Source: Deltaproteobacteria bacterium ADurb.Bin207 (GTDB taxonomy: Bacteria; Myxococcota_A; Polyangia; Polyangiales; Polyangiaceae). From it: a stretch of 64,000 nt of DNA. The notes under the pieces are model-generated. The model worked only from the letters and a program-made list of their open reading frames with translations, was not told the origin of the DNA and did not search any database. The position numbers were made by a program, and so were the translations under genes. The stretch is taken from positions 1 through 64,000 of the forward strand of contig MWCO01000009.1 in NCBI GenBank assembly GCA_002070115.1. The letters run 5' to 3'. This document shows positions 7,163 through 16,356 of this stretch, in pieces (the stretch's first letter is position 1; every line of letters begins with the position of its first letter).

Positions 7163-9198
7163 CGTTGCCCCTCCTGCGTTCGTGATGACGTGAACTGCCA
7201 AGGCACGCCGTCGACCCGTAGCCGCGTTTCCGCATAGGTTACGCCAGGGACAAGGGCCATTCCATCCTCCGCGGTAATGATGACCGACGCGCTCCCATGG
7301 GGCAGCATCACGCGCACTGCATGAGACGCCGTTTGCGTCGCTTGCGACTCGCCGAGCCGCAGCCAAAACCATTGTTGTTGTTGCGTGATTGGGCGAGCGA
7401 AGGGGTGTGGGCGCGCGAGCGAGCGAACGATCGGGTCGGGATCGAGGTGCGCGGCCTGGTTCAGCCACTTTTGTCCGAGGGTGCTTTGCCTCCTCTGAAG
7501 GGCGGTCACGATGGCACGACGTACCATGGGTTCGGTTTCCCATGTCAGGGCCTCGCCGAGCAGCGAAAGAGCAGAAGGTTGTGGACTATGGGCAAGGCCC
7601 AACGCGACTTGGGCCCGCATGTCCGGGTCGCTGGAGGCGAGGAGGCGTTCGATGCGTTTGCGCGACGATTCGCTATCTCTGACGCCGAGCAACCGGCCGA
7701 AAACGGGAGCTGAGATCCTTTCGCTTTCCGCCCACTCGAAAAGGGTGGCCGTGGAAAGCCCATCGATGGAGTCGATATCGTGCAAACAGCCGGCGAGCCC
7801 ATCACGCATCGCCGGATCCCTCGTGCCCTTCAGTTTTTCGATACATGGTTCTCTTTTGTCAGCCGACAAAGTGGATGCGGCATTGCACGCGGCGACAACC
7901 GCAACGGGATCCTGCGCCGCCTCGATTCGTTGTACATCCCCAAGCAAAACAAGTCCAAACACCCCAATGAATCGATCGGCAGGCGCGTGGGACGACGCCA
8001 GCGATGTGAGCGCATCCCCGAGGCCCTCGGCAATGATTGCCATCTCCGTATAGCGAAGCACTCCCGCCCAAGCCGCCAGTCTTTTCGTTTTTGGGTCCGC
8101 CAACGCTCGACTCAACGCTTGCGAGGCTTCCGGCCCGCGACATTGCGCGAGGGCGAAAGCGGCATCGGTATTGCCATCGCGCAGCAACGATTCAAGTGTC
8201 CGGGCGGCAAGGGGGCCACCACAACGAGCGAGAGCAGCGATGACCCGGACGCGCTCCCTATCTTCCGCAATGGTGAGCAATCCCGCGAGGGTTGGTGAAC
8301 ACTGGGCCGTTGGAGCGATCTCCACGAGATCCAGCCCTTGTTGTCGCGTCGCGGGATCTGCCAGCAAAATCGCCATCGCTCGAGGCGCCCAGGGGTCTCT
8401 GCACAACACCAGCGTTTGGGTTGCACCGACTCTCAACGCGTGTGTCGAACCCTCTTGTCGAATCCAGTCTTTCGCCTTCCCGCAGCCGGACGCGTCCCCT
8501 AGACGGGCAAGAGCGATGGCTGCGGCAACCTGTACGTTGAGATCCGCGTTGTGGAGAAGCTTCCGAAGGGCCGGAATCGCTCGCAAATCCCCGAGATGTC
8601 CGATCAGGTCGATCACCTGCGTCGACTCGCGAAAACGCGCTTGGAGCAATGGTTCGAGGTTCGCTGGTGGATGCGCTCGCAAAGCTTGCACGGCCCTGGG
8701 CTGATCATTTTCCGCAAGGGCCATGACCAACTGTTCGATGGCTCGTGTATTGCCCGACGCAGCCAAGGCCATCGACGCCTGATCGGCGGCAAGGTTGATC
8801 AGGGGATTCGCAAGCTGATTGTTCGGCGGCGTCATCCATCCGGTGAGCAGTATCCGCACGGGATCTCTGGACACAAACGGAGCCAACGCGCGTACGCTTT
8901 CAAGGCGAATTTGCGGGGATGATGCCAACGCTGGGTCATCGGTCAATGCCTGAACAAGAATCTGCACCGAGGTGTAATCGTTTTGGCTGCCGATTCGCCG
9001 CACGGCACGGAGTCGATCTTCGAAACGCCCTGATCGAAGCCATCGACGGGCAACGTTCGGACCAAATCTCGTCGTCCACGACCGCGACGCCACGCTCTCT
9101 TGGGTATCGTCAGAAGCTTGGGCACGGGCGGTGGTCGGTGCTGCCGCCATGAGTAAGGCCGCCCCCACACACCATGCCGAAATAGGGTTGCGTTTCAC
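7159..9198 (-). CDS. Exported HEAT-repeat protein
   Basis: A 679-residue protein with a signal peptide (KRNPISAWCVGAALLMAAAP, cut near ARAQA) followed by tandem helical repeats of HEAT/PBS-lyase type, for example DLRAIPALRKLLHNADLNVQ and LNVQVAAAIALARLGDAS. Such alpha-solenoids usually scaffold other proteins. The start is a GTG at 9198 whose sequence GTGA overlaps the stop of the preceding gene, with GAGG seven bases upstream; the ATG at 9306 would bury the signal peptide. The stop overlaps xseB. It probably acts in the periplasm with the upstream thrombospondin-3 protein. Confidence 0.8.
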   Translation of the reverse strand: MKRNPISAWCVGAALLMAAAPTTARAQASDDTQESVASRSWTTRFGPNVARRWLRSGRFEDRLRAVRRIGSQNDYTSVQILVQALTDDPALASSPQIRLESVRALAPFVSRDPVRILLTGWMTPPNNQLANPLINLAADQASMALAASGNTRAIEQLVMALAENDQPRAVQALRAHPPANLEPLLQARFRESTQVIDLIGHLGDLRAIPALRKLLHNADLNVQVAAAIALARLGDASGCGKAKDWIRQEGSTHALRVGATQTLVLCRDPWAPRAMAILLADPATRQQGLDLVEIAPTAQCSPTLAGLLTIAEDRERVRVIAALARCGGPLAARTLESLLRDGNTDAAFALAQCRGPEASQALSRALADPKTKRLAAWAGVLRYTEMAIIAEGLGDALTSLASSHAPADRFIGVFGLVLLGDVQRIEAAQDPVAVVAACNAASTLSADKREPCIEKLKGTRDPAMRDGLAGCLHDIDSIDGLSTATLFEWAESERISAPVFGRLLGVRDSESSRKRIERLLASSDPDMRAQVALGLAHSPQPSALSLLGEALTWETEPMVRRAIVTALQRRQSTLGQKWLNQAAHLDPDPIVRSLARPHPFARPITQQQQWFWLRLGESQATQTASHAVRVMLPHGSASVIITAEDGMALVPGVTYAETRLRVDGVPWQFTSSRTQEGQR

Positions 9199-11144
9199 GG
9201 CGCAGCCTCTTCTTGGTCGGATGCCGTTGTCTCCGCAGCACCATAAAGTACAAGAAATCCAACACCTTGCGCGATTGCCCCCGGTTGGGTTCGAACGGCT
9301 TCCCAACTCACGGTTTCGGCGACCCCATCACGAAACGTATACGATTGCAAGGCCAGCACGATCGCGAATGCGCGCGATAGCGAGTGGGTGGAATCAAGAG
9401 GACCGTCGATCGGGTTGGGTTTGGTACCGACGGCCAACACCCAGTCCGGATGGCGATTGAGAATAGTCGCGATCGCACGCACGGTGGGAACACTATCGGC
9501 GTGAATGGACGGAGCATGGGTTGGGCCTACGAATCGAATGGGAGTCCGAATGACCAGCGAGGGGCCCTCCCGCGTCGTTTGCTCGCGAGCTAGCCAAAGC
9601 CCTCCTTGATCCGGACATCCGTCATCGTCTTCGACACCATTCCAGGTCTCTGGCTCCTGGGGGCACTTGTCGTGTTCGTCGTCAAACGTATCCCCGTCCT
9701 GGTCCGGCACTGGGCAGCCATGCCATTTCGTGGCTGGCGAAGCTGGTCCGGGGATGAGGGGACACTGGTCCTCGGCATCAGGGATTCCATCCCCATCATT
9801 ATCCAGATCCGGACACCCATCCTCATCCTGGAATCCGTCTTTGTCCTCGGGTTCGTCGGGGCATTGGTCCAGGTCGTCGGGGATTCCATCACTGTCGCGG
9901 TCAAGAACGGGACATCCATGTTTGCTGGGGTCTTGCGACGGCAAGCCCCACACATCGGGACAGGCATCGTTTTCATCGAGGATACCATCGCGATCGTTAT
10001 CCGGATCGGGACATCCGTCATCGTCTTCGAAGTCGTCCAGGTCTTCCGGCTCGTTGGGGCACTGATCCATCGCATCCGGAACGCCATCGGCATCATTGTC
10101 ATAGTCAGGGCATCCATCGTCGTCTTCGAAGCCGTCGAAATCTTCCGCCAATTCGGGGCATTGATCGATGTCATCGGGGATTCCATCGCCGTCCATGTCA
10201 TGATTGCGTGGCGCGTAAGAGATGCCCACGAGGACACGAGTTAGAGGGACCCCCACCGCCCCGTCGAGGGGAGCCTCCACGCCACCGGCAAGCGTAAGGT
10301 CCGTTCCGATCCGATAACGAGCCGAGGCTCCAAGCAGTGCGGGGCTGAGCGCCACCGATGAAAACGGGTTAGCGGGACCGGCGGGCAGCGCTCCATGGGC
10401 CTCGAGGCTCCATGTCCAACGACCAGAATCATCGAGTCCGATGGCTTGAGGCAACACCTTGACCCCTATTCCCCAAGGGATTTCATTGCCGTACGTCACT
10501 CCAGCGAACGTGCGCTCCTGCGTGCGCAATTTGAAACCTGTCGTTGCTAGGACAGAAGCGGCGAGCAGATCGTATTCAGCCAGGAAACGTAGTTCGCTCG
10601 TGAGTGCTCCCTCGCCAACATAAGCGGTTCGGCTGCCCGTTGGCGCAGTGACACGGGCCAGTGCGGCGAACCCCCACCCCCCCATCGGCTCGATAGCCAT
10701 CAGCGTCACCTTTCCGGTGAGCGCAATATCCCCCAATGCTTGGCTCGAAAGCGTGGATCCGTGCAGGACAGTGTTCGTGTACTCGTTCGAATCGCCCGTC
10801 TGAGCAAGGACCGCTGGTACGGCTAGACCGATGGCCGCATGGCGTGTCACTCCGATACTTCCCAAAAGGTCGAGGGATAGCTGCTGGGATATGAGATTGG
10901 CAACGACGTCATCGTTGCCATCCCGCAGCACGACAGGCCGAAAACTCCAAGACAACCATGAGCCCACATTCCACTGACTAGCTCCGGGACTGTTGGTCGT
11001 TTCCACGTACAGCGACCCATCCGGTGAGGTGGGAGGTTGAAAATGCCGTACATCGAGCGATGGTGTCTGCGCTTTCGCAAGGATTGGTAAAGAACCCAGG
11101 GTGAATAAGGCAGAACCTACGATCCAGTGGCGAAAAGAGCCCAT
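9195..11144 (-). CDS. Outer-membrane protein with thrombospondin type-3 repeats and OmpA-like tail
   Basis: A 649-residue exported protein. Signal peptide at residues 1-26 (to AKAQ); a region at about 30-310 rich in alternating hydrophobic and Gly residues that looks like an outer-membrane barrel; then about seven calcium-binding type-3 repeats of the form DxDxDGIPDxxDxCPxxPED at about 310-520; and a C-terminal region (about 540-640) resembling a degenerate OmpA peptidoglycan-binding domain. This order is typical of OmpA-family proteins in Myxococcota. First gene of a coupled run with the HEAT protein and xseB. Confidence 0.8.
   Translation of the reverse strand: MGSFRHWIVGSALFTLGSLPILAKAQTPSLDVRHFQPPTSPDGSLYVETTNSPGASQWNVGSWLSWSFRPVVLRDGNDDVVANLISQQLSLDLLGSIGVTRHAAIGLAVPAVLAQTGDSNEYTNTVLHGSTLSSQALGDIALTGKVTLMAIEPMGGWGFAALARVTAPTGSRTAYVGEGALTSELRFLAEYDLLAASVLATTGFKLRTQERTFAGVTYGNEIPWGIGVKVLPQAIGLDDSGRWTWSLEAHGALPAGPANPFSSVALSPALLGASARYRIGTDLTLAGGVEAPLDGAVGVPLTRVLVGISYAPRNHDMDGDGIPDDIDQCPELAEDFDGFEDDDGCPDYDNDADGVPDAMDQCPNEPEDLDDFEDDDGCPDPDNDRDGILDENDACPDVWGLPSQDPSKHGCPVLDRDSDGIPDDLDQCPDEPEDKDGFQDEDGCPDLDNDGDGIPDAEDQCPLIPGPASPATKWHGCPVPDQDGDTFDDEHDKCPQEPETWNGVEDDDGCPDQGGLWLAREQTTREGPSLVIRTPIRFVGPTHAPSIHADSVPTVRAIATILNRHPDWVLAVGTKPNPIDGPLDSTHSLSRAFAIVLALQSYTFRDGVAETVSWEAVRTQPGAIAQGVGFLVLYGAAETTASDQEEAAP
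9600..10190 (-). repeat. Calcium-binding type-3 repeat tract in coding sequence
   Basis: The DNA here encodes repeated Asp-rich units (DGDGIPD, DDDGCPD and similar) and is internally repetitive, with recurring words such as GGACATCCGTCATCGTCTTC on the plus strand. Units are about 40-50 codons apart in pairs and diverged, so the tract is old rather than a recent tandem expansion. Confidence 0.6.
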
Positions 11145-11318
11145 GGGCCCAAAGGGTAATCCAGAACCTTGGCAAAACGCTGTGCAAAATGCGTGGACGA
11201 AGGGGAACCGTTCCGTGGGGTCGCTGTCCTTCGTTGACCTGACGTCCCGTTCGCTCTAGGGCGGAGAAACAGACCGGTACGCCAATCGCGAAGACCCACC
11301 GGTTCGAGAGGAACGCAA

Positions 11319-12335
11319 ATGAGTCTCGCCGTCGTGAGCGGTGCCCCTGGATGGCTCGGCACATCATTGACCGAGGCGCTTGTGCAAGGCGCACGTTTTC
11401 GAAGCATTTCCACGGAACCGCGAAGGGTACGATGCATCGTGCAGCCCCAGGCCGATCCCGCGCCCCTGTTGGCCTTGGGCGACAAGGTCGAGATTGTCCG
11501 GGCAGACCTGCGCGATCGGCGTTCTCTCGTGGGATTGTGCAAAGACGCCGACACGGTCTTTCACTGTGCAGGAATCATTCACCCCCATCGAATCCAGGAT
11601 CTGTACGATATCAACGTTCGCGGGACCCAGAATCTTTTGGATCAGGCCGTTGAGGCTGGCGTACGTCGATTTCTATTCGTTTCGTCCAACTCACCGGCGG
11701 GTTTGAACGCTACGCCATCGATTTTGATGGTGGAGCAAGATCCTCCGCGGCCTTACTTGAACTATGGATTGTCGAAACTGCAGTCCGAATGGTTGATCAA
11801 CGATGCTCATCGTTCGGGAAAGATCGAGACGGTCATCCTTCGTCCGTGCTGGTTTTACGGTCCCAATCAGCCTGAACGGCAGTCCCGATTTTTTCAGATG
11901 ATCAAAGGAGGTCATCCGATCATCGTCGGCAAGGGCGATAACCTGCGGAGCATGAGCTATATCGACAACATCGTGCAGGCGTTGCTGCTGGCGGAAAAAG
12001 AGCAGAAGGCGGGGGGAAAAACCTATTGGATCGCGGATCGTCGTCCCTATTCGTTCATTGAAATCATCCAAACCGTGGCTCGTGTTCTGGACGTTGCCGT
12101 TCGGCCCCGATACTTGCCCCGCGTGACCTCGGACATGGCTCGATTCGTGGACTCGTTGATGCAGATGTCCGGCTTGTATAACCAAGAGATTCACGTAGCC
12201 GGCGAGCTTGCGGCCACGATTGCGGTGTCGATTGAGGCCGCACAGCGGGATCTGGGTTACGACCCGGAAATAGAGTTGGAAGAAGGGATGATTCGTTCGA
12301 TCGCCTGGTGTCGCGCCCACGGGCAGCCATTGTAA
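11319..12335 (+). CDS. NAD-dependent epimerase/dehydratase family protein (SDR)
   Basis: A 338-residue extended SDR. The nucleotide loop is GAPGWLG (residues 8-14) in place of the common GxxGxxG with Thr or Ala; the catalytic pair YGLSK (Tyr with Lys four residues on) is present after the SSNSP strand. The body resembles 3-beta-hydroxysteroid dehydrogenase/isomerase and sugar epimerases (DTVFHCAGIIHP, NVRGTQNLLDQAVEAGVRRF). The substrate cannot be read from sequence. GAGAGGAACGCAA precedes the ATG. A second SDR gene follows after 12 bases. Confidence 0.8.
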   Translation: MSLAVVSGAPGWLGTSLTEALVQGARFRSISTEPRRVRCIVQPQADPAPLLALGDKVEIVRADLRDRRSLVGLCKDADTVFHCAGIIHPHRIQDLYDINVRGTQNLLDQAVEAGVRRFLFVSSNSPAGLNATPSILMVEQDPPRPYLNYGLSKLQSEWLINDAHRSGKIETVILRPCWFYGPNQPERQSRFFQMIKGGHPIIVGKGDNLRSMSYIDNIVQALLLAEKEQKAGGKTYWIADRRPYSFIEIIQTVARVLDVAVRPRYLPRVTSDMARFVDSLMQMSGLYNQEIHVAGELAATIAVSIEAAQRDLGYDPEIELEEGMIRSIAWCRAHGQPL

Positions 12336-12347
12336 AGGAGGTTGCCG

Positions 12348-13400
12348 TTGCATCCGGATAACCACCGCTCCGAACCCGTTTTGGTTACTGGCGGGTCAGG
12401 CTATTTCGGCTGTTTGCTGGTGAGTCATCTTCGCCGCCATGGGCATCGGGTTCGCGTCTTCGATCGGGTGGATGTTGCCGATCGGCCCGCCGATGTGGAA
12501 TTCATGCAAGGCGATATTCGAGACGAACATGCGGTGCGACGAGCTTGTCAAGGGATGGCGGTCGTTCACCACAATGTGGCGCAAGTACCCCTCGCAAAAG
12601 ATCGTGATTTGTTCGAAACGGTGAATGTGGGGGGAACCCGGGTGCTGCTCGAGGCCTGTCGACGCGAAAACGTGCGCAAAGTGGTTCACGTGTCCTCGAG
12701 CGCCGTGTTTGGTGTACCCCGAACCAATCCCGTCGATGAAAAGCAACCACCGCATCCTCAAGAAGCTTATGGCAAGGCAAAACATCGCGCCGAACAAGTC
12801 GTGGAATCCTATGTCGACCGCGGCTTGGATGTAACCATCATCCGCCCAAGGACGATCCTTGGACATGGTCGCTTGGGTATTTTTCAAATACTATTTGAAT
12901 TGGTGAGAAGGGGAAAACCTATCTACGTGTTGGGAAGAGGCAACAACCGATACCAATTCGTGCATGCGGATGACCTGGCCGATGCATGTATTCTGGCTGG
13001 GCAACGACAGGGCCCGGATTTGTTTCACATCGGCGCCGAACGATTCGGAACCATGCGTGCCCTGCTGACGGCGCTCGTGAATCACGCGGCCACCGGCACT
13101 CGTCTTCGATCGCTACCCATGCGTCTGACGACCGCGGCCATGAGTCTGACGAGCGCTTTGGGATTGTCTCCCCTCGGCCCTTATCATGCGCTGATGTACG
13201 GAAGAGAAATGTTTTTTGACGGAACGAAAGCCAAGGAGCGATTGGGATTTCATCCGCGTCATTCCAATGAAGATATGATCTGCGAATCCTATGATGATTA
13301 TCTGCAGCATCGCGAACAGGTATTGTCTCGCGCGGGAGCTTCGCACCATCGTTCCGCGGTGCGAGCCGGAGTCCTTTCCTTGCTCTATTATCTGCCTTAA
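12348..13400 (+). CDS. NAD-dependent epimerase/dehydratase family protein (SDR)
   Basis: A 350-residue extended SDR with a canonical TGGSGYFG loop at residues 13-20, the strand-4 block VVHVSSSAVFG and the catalytic motif YGKAK. It resembles sterol or sugar 3-beta-dehydrogenase/4-epimerase enzymes. AGGAGG at 12336-12341 lies six bases before a TTG at 12348, so I use that start and not the TTG at 12342, which touches the ribosome site. It is paired with the preceding SDR, which suggests two steps of one pathway, perhaps lipid or surface-sugar modification; this is inference. Confidence 0.8.
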   Translation: MHPDNHRSEPVLVTGGSGYFGCLLVSHLRRHGHRVRVFDRVDVADRPADVEFMQGDIRDEHAVRRACQGMAVVHHNVAQVPLAKDRDLFETVNVGGTRVLLEACRRENVRKVVHVSSSAVFGVPRTNPVDEKQPPHPQEAYGKAKHRAEQVVESYVDRGLDVTIIRPRTILGHGRLGIFQILFELVRRGKPIYVLGRGNNRYQFVHADDLADACILAGQRQGPDLFHIGAERFGTMRALLTALVNHAATGTRLRSLPMRLTTAAMSLTSALGLSPLGPYHALMYGREMFFDGTKAKERLGFHPRHSNEDMICESYDDYLQHREQVLSRAGASHHRSAVRAGVLSLLYYLP

Positions 13401-13443
13401 ATGCTTGAGACGGGATGGTGTTGGAGTGCTATAGGGACGCGCC

Positions 13444-13869
13444 ATGGGTGCACGCACCAGTGGAAGACAGGCTGCTTTGCAGATGCTATTTGGGCTCGAT
13501 GCCGTGACGGACGCGGACATCGAAGCCGAAATCCGTAGTTTTTGGCGAGAATTCGAAGCGGATCCGGAAGGAAGAACCTATGCGGATTCCTTGGTGCGCG
13601 GCGTCATGAACTGCCGAGAACGTGTCGATGAACTCATCCGAACGTCCAGCACGAATTGGCGCCTGGAGCGAATGGCTCGAGTGGATCGGAACCTGTTGAG
13701 AATGGCTGCCTACGAGCTGCTGGAGCAGACATCCGTGCCGCGTGCCGTCATCCTCGATGAAGCGATCGAACTTGCCAAACTATTCGGTTCCGAGGATTCC
13801 GGCGCCTTCGTCAACGGAGTGCTCGACCGGATTGCCGAAGAAGTAGGCCGGGTCGACTTGGACCGGTAA
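13444..13869 (+). CDS. nusB: Transcription antitermination factor NusB
   Basis: A 141-residue all-helical NusB. Diagnostic blocks are RTSGRQAALQMLFGLD at the N terminus, NWRLERMARVDRNLLRMAAYEL in the centre and DEAIELAKLFGSEDSGAFVNGVLDRI at the C terminus. With NusE (S10) it binds boxA in rRNA leaders and supports antitermination. AGGGACGCGCC precedes the ATG. It begins a plus-strand run of six genes with gaps of at most about 60 bases. Confidence 0.95.
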   Translation: MGARTSGRQAALQMLFGLDAVTDADIEAEIRSFWREFEADPEGRTYADSLVRGVMNCRERVDELIRTSSTNWRLERMARVDRNLLRMAAYELLEQTSVPRAVILDEAIELAKLFGSEDSGAFVNGVLDRIAEEVGRVDLDR

Positions 13870-13873
13870 TGGC

Positions 13874-14392
13874 ATGGATTTTCGATTCGTCAGTCCTGAC
13901 CTGCGGCAGTTGGACTCGGTGGGCAGCGAGGTGCTCGCATGCTGCCTGTTCGAGGATGAACGCCCCGTGCGGGGATTGGCGGGTTTGCTGGATTGGCGGA
14001 TGGCCGCACGATTGTCGCGATGGATGGCCTCGGAGGCGCTGACAGGCAAGTCGGGAGAAGTGGTCCTCATCTCCGGAAAGCCACGAATTCCTTTTGAAAA
14101 ACTCCTGCTTTTCGGATTGGGACCCGTGAGCCGATTCGACGAAACCGTGTACCTCGAGATCATGCATCGCATGATCGACACGCTTACCGGTTTGCGTGTG
14201 CGAATGGCCGTGATCGAACGCCCCGGACGTCATCAAGATGCGCTCGACGCGCTTCGAGCCCTGGATTTGATCCTGGAGGTTTGCGAGGAACACGGCGGAC
14301 AAGACCTATGGACGTTGGTGGAAGAGCTTCCAGATCAGAAAAGAATGACGCAACACCTGGCGGAAGAACGTCGCCGCAAGCGTTTGCGATGA
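13874..14392 (+). CDS. Stand-alone leucyl aminopeptidase N-terminal-like domain protein
   Basis: A 172-residue protein resembling only the N-terminal macro-like domain of M17 leucyl aminopeptidases: DVLACCLFEDERPVRGLAG-like start, then GKSGEVVLISGKPRIPFEKLLLFGLG. The metal-binding catalytic C-terminal domain is absent, so it cannot be a peptidase by itself. It starts four bases after the nusB stop, so co-translation is likely. A ligand-binding or protein-interaction role is possible but unproven. Confidence 0.65.
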   Translation: MDFRFVSPDLRQLDSVGSEVLACCLFEDERPVRGLAGLLDWRMAARLSRWMASEALTGKSGEVVLISGKPRIPFEKLLLFGLGPVSRFDETVYLEIMHRMIDTLTGLRVRMAVIERPGRHQDALDALRALDLILEVCEEHGGQDLWTLVEELPDQKRMTQHLAEERRRKRLR

Positions 14393-14449
14393 CTGTAGTC
14401 GTCCGAGATTTCCTGCTTGGCCTAACGGGCTTGGTCTAGGCGAATAGGT

Positions 14450-14671
14450 ATGGGAAGATGGATTTCGGACCTCGCATGGTTGGACGAACGCATGGGAAGA
14501 GTGCTCGACATCGTGGCGCTGGTATTGCTTGTCATGGCCGTAGGCGTTTTGGTTTTTGGCATTTATGTCCTGGGTCACCGAGACGATCTCAGCGCGATAT
14601 ACTGTTTTGCTTGTGGAGCGGTGTTGCTTCGCTCCTCGGTTGATCTGCTTCGACCTAGGAGTGCGGGATGA
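14450..14671 (+). CDS. Small membrane protein
   Basis: A 73-residue protein with two predicted membrane segments (IVALVLLVMAVGVLVFGIYV at about 20-40, and AIYCFACGAVLLRSSVDLL at about 49-67) joined by a short polar hairpin. No family is recognised. Its stop overlaps the next ATG (ATGA, 14668-14671), so it is coupled to the SurA-like lipoprotein gene, which supports it being real. Confidence 0.6.
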   Translation: MGRWISDLAWLDERMGRVLDIVALVLLVMAVGVLVFGIYVLGHRDDLSAIYCFACGAVLLRSSVDLLRPRSAG

Positions 14672-15651
14672 CAGCCGTTGATCGTGGGTATGCGCCGATG
14701 TTGGGCGTGCTGTTGGGCTTGCTTGCCGGCTGTACGGCGTCTGAATCCGCAGCCCATCGTGAGCGTGTTTCCACGTTGGATCGAGGTGTCGCGGCGCAGC
14801 TGGACGATCAGATCATCACGATGGACGAGGTTCGTGAGTTGTCGAAAGCCAGGAACCTTCCTGTTGCCCAAGCGCGAGCCCATCTCGTATTCGATGCTCT
14901 TTTGGCTACAGCCGCCCATGAACGAGGTCTCGATAGGACTCCCGCGCTTTTGGTACAACGTCGAGCGGTGCTGGCCCGAGCGTTGATCGATCAGATGAAA
15001 CAAGAATCGAAAGCCCATGCGATCACCGACGAGGAAGTGGCCAAACATACGCAAATGCATTGGCTAGATCTGGATCGTCCCGTGGCGCGTCGATCGACCC
15101 ACGCGGTGGTCATGCCCAAGGATCCGGATAACGAAGCCGATTGGAAAGCGGTGGATCGCGTGGCCGCGCGAATCGCCGATGCCGTGCGAGGGGAAAAAGA
15201 CGCGGAAGCTTTCAAAAAGAAAGCGGAAGCGGTCGACAAAGAAGGGTTGGAGGTAGTGATTCAAGACCTGCCTCCTGTCACTGAGGACGGTCGTGTCGCG
15301 GACCTGACGCAACGCCTCGCCCCAGGACAACCCCCTGCCACCTTTGATTCCACTTTCGTAAAAATACTGTTTCGTCTCGATGCCGTGGGTGATCAAAGCA
15401 CACCGTCGCGTTCTCCTTTCGGTTCCCATGTCATTTTATGGGTGGCCACGCAGGAGGCGTCGCAACTTCCTTGGGAGCGAAGGAAAGAGATGTTGACCGA
15501 GGAGATCCTTGCCACGCGAATGCGAGAGCAACTCGAAGCGCTGTTGTCATCGTTGCGAGCGCAGTCCCCCGTGAGTGTGGAGCGTAATGCGGAAACCGTG
15601 ATGCTGTTGTTGCCTGATGATTTCGTAGGGACGGATCCGCGAGGACAATGA
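14668..15651 (+). CDS. Lipoprotein resembling SurA/PrsA peptidyl-prolyl isomerase
   Basis: A 327-residue lipoprotein: signal peptide with lipobox LLAGC around residue 22. The layout fits SurA/PrsA chaperones: an N-terminal helical part (VAAQLDDQIITMDEVRELSKAR) and a central region where a parvulin domain would sit (RSTHAVVMPKDPDN, KKKAEAVDKEGLEV, then FGSHVILWV). FGSHVILWV matches the end of a parvulin fold (usually GyHIi), but the rest is diverged, so isomerase activity is doubtful. Likely role: outer-membrane protein folding in the periplasm. Confidence 0.65.
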   Translation: MTAVDRGYAPMLGVLLGLLAGCTASESAAHRERVSTLDRGVAAQLDDQIITMDEVRELSKARNLPVAQARAHLVFDALLATAAHERGLDRTPALLVQRRAVLARALIDQMKQESKAHAITDEEVAKHTQMHWLDLDRPVARRSTHAVVMPKDPDNEADWKAVDRVAARIADAVRGEKDAEAFKKKAEAVDKEGLEVVIQDLPPVTEDGRVADLTQRLAPGQPPATFDSTFVKILFRLDAVGDQSTPSRSPFGSHVILWVATQEASQLPWERRKEMLTEEILATRMREQLEALLSSLRAQSPVSVERNAETVMLLLPDDFVGTDPRGQ

Positions 15652-15652
15652 G

Positions 15653-16288
15653 ATGCCGCTGCGACCTGGGGTGCCAGCGCGGGACCAGGACACGACGGGA
15701 TTTACCCGGATTCTGCAGAACTTGGTGGAAGCTCTTCCGGGATTGGCTGGTGTGGCGTTGGTCGACGAACTCGGGGAGTGTGTCGACTATGCTGGGGTGT
15801 TGGAACCCTTCGAGATTCGATTGACTTCGGCACATTTACAAATCGAGCTTCGCCATGCGACGGAACGATTGAGCGGGGCTCTCGGGGGATTGCGCGAACT
15901 GGCTGTATATGCGCGAAAAAGAACGTTTTTTGCGGTTCACCTCGTGGATGGCTACGACTTGATCCTGGTGTTCACCGCGGGTAGCCCATGGCCCTTGTCG
16001 TCGAGAGCCATCGCGCAAGCGGAGTATGACATTCGCGTCGAAGGAGGTTGGGATCCTCCCGCGGATTTGGAACGTTGGATTCATTTGGTGGTGGATGCCC
16101 GCCCGCACGATCGTTGGCGGCCCCACCGGGTTCGACTCGCCGGCGAATGGCACGAGGTTGAGGTCATGGGAACCGTGGTGGGCCTCGCGGAAGGGGAGCG
16201 AGGTTTTCGCGTTCGGACTCGAACCGGCGCGGAGATGACGCTCGTTCGTGAGCGTTTCGGACATTGGTATGCCGATGTCCGCTACTGA
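15653..16288 (+). CDS. Roadblock/LC7-like protein
   Basis: A 211-residue protein. Residues about 15-110 look like a roadblock fold (TRILQNLVEALPGLAGVALVDELGECVDYAG, then LRELAVYARKRTFFAVHLVDGYDLILVF), the same class as MglB, with a C-terminal addition of about 90 residues holding a small beta-rich segment (GEWHEVEVMGTVVGLAEGE). It starts one base after the preceding stop. Roadblock proteins regulate small GTPases, so it could modulate MglA or another Ras-like GTPase; this is an inference from fold only. Confidence 0.5.
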   Translation: MPLRPGVPARDQDTTGFTRILQNLVEALPGLAGVALVDELGECVDYAGVLEPFEIRLTSAHLQIELRHATERLSGALGGLRELAVYARKRTFFAVHLVDGYDLILVFTAGSPWPLSSRAIAQAEYDIRVEGGWDPPADLERWIHLVVDARPHDRWRPHRVRLAGEWHEVEVMGTVVGLAEGERGFRVRTRTGAEMTLVRERFGHWYADVRY

Positions 16289-16356
16289 ACCCACCCTCGG
16301 ATGACCGTAGGGAGCTGATCCAAAGGGTATCTGCCTGGCGTTGCGTAGTCCGTCGG

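Noticed and set aside
7297-8704. Several plus-strand ORFs over the HEAT-repeat gene
   Set aside because: They mirror the coding sequence of a clear minus-strand gene and lack start signals.
9600-10190. CRISPR array
   Set aside because: The repeats are diverged calcium-binding protein repeats in a long coding frame with no constant spacer pattern.
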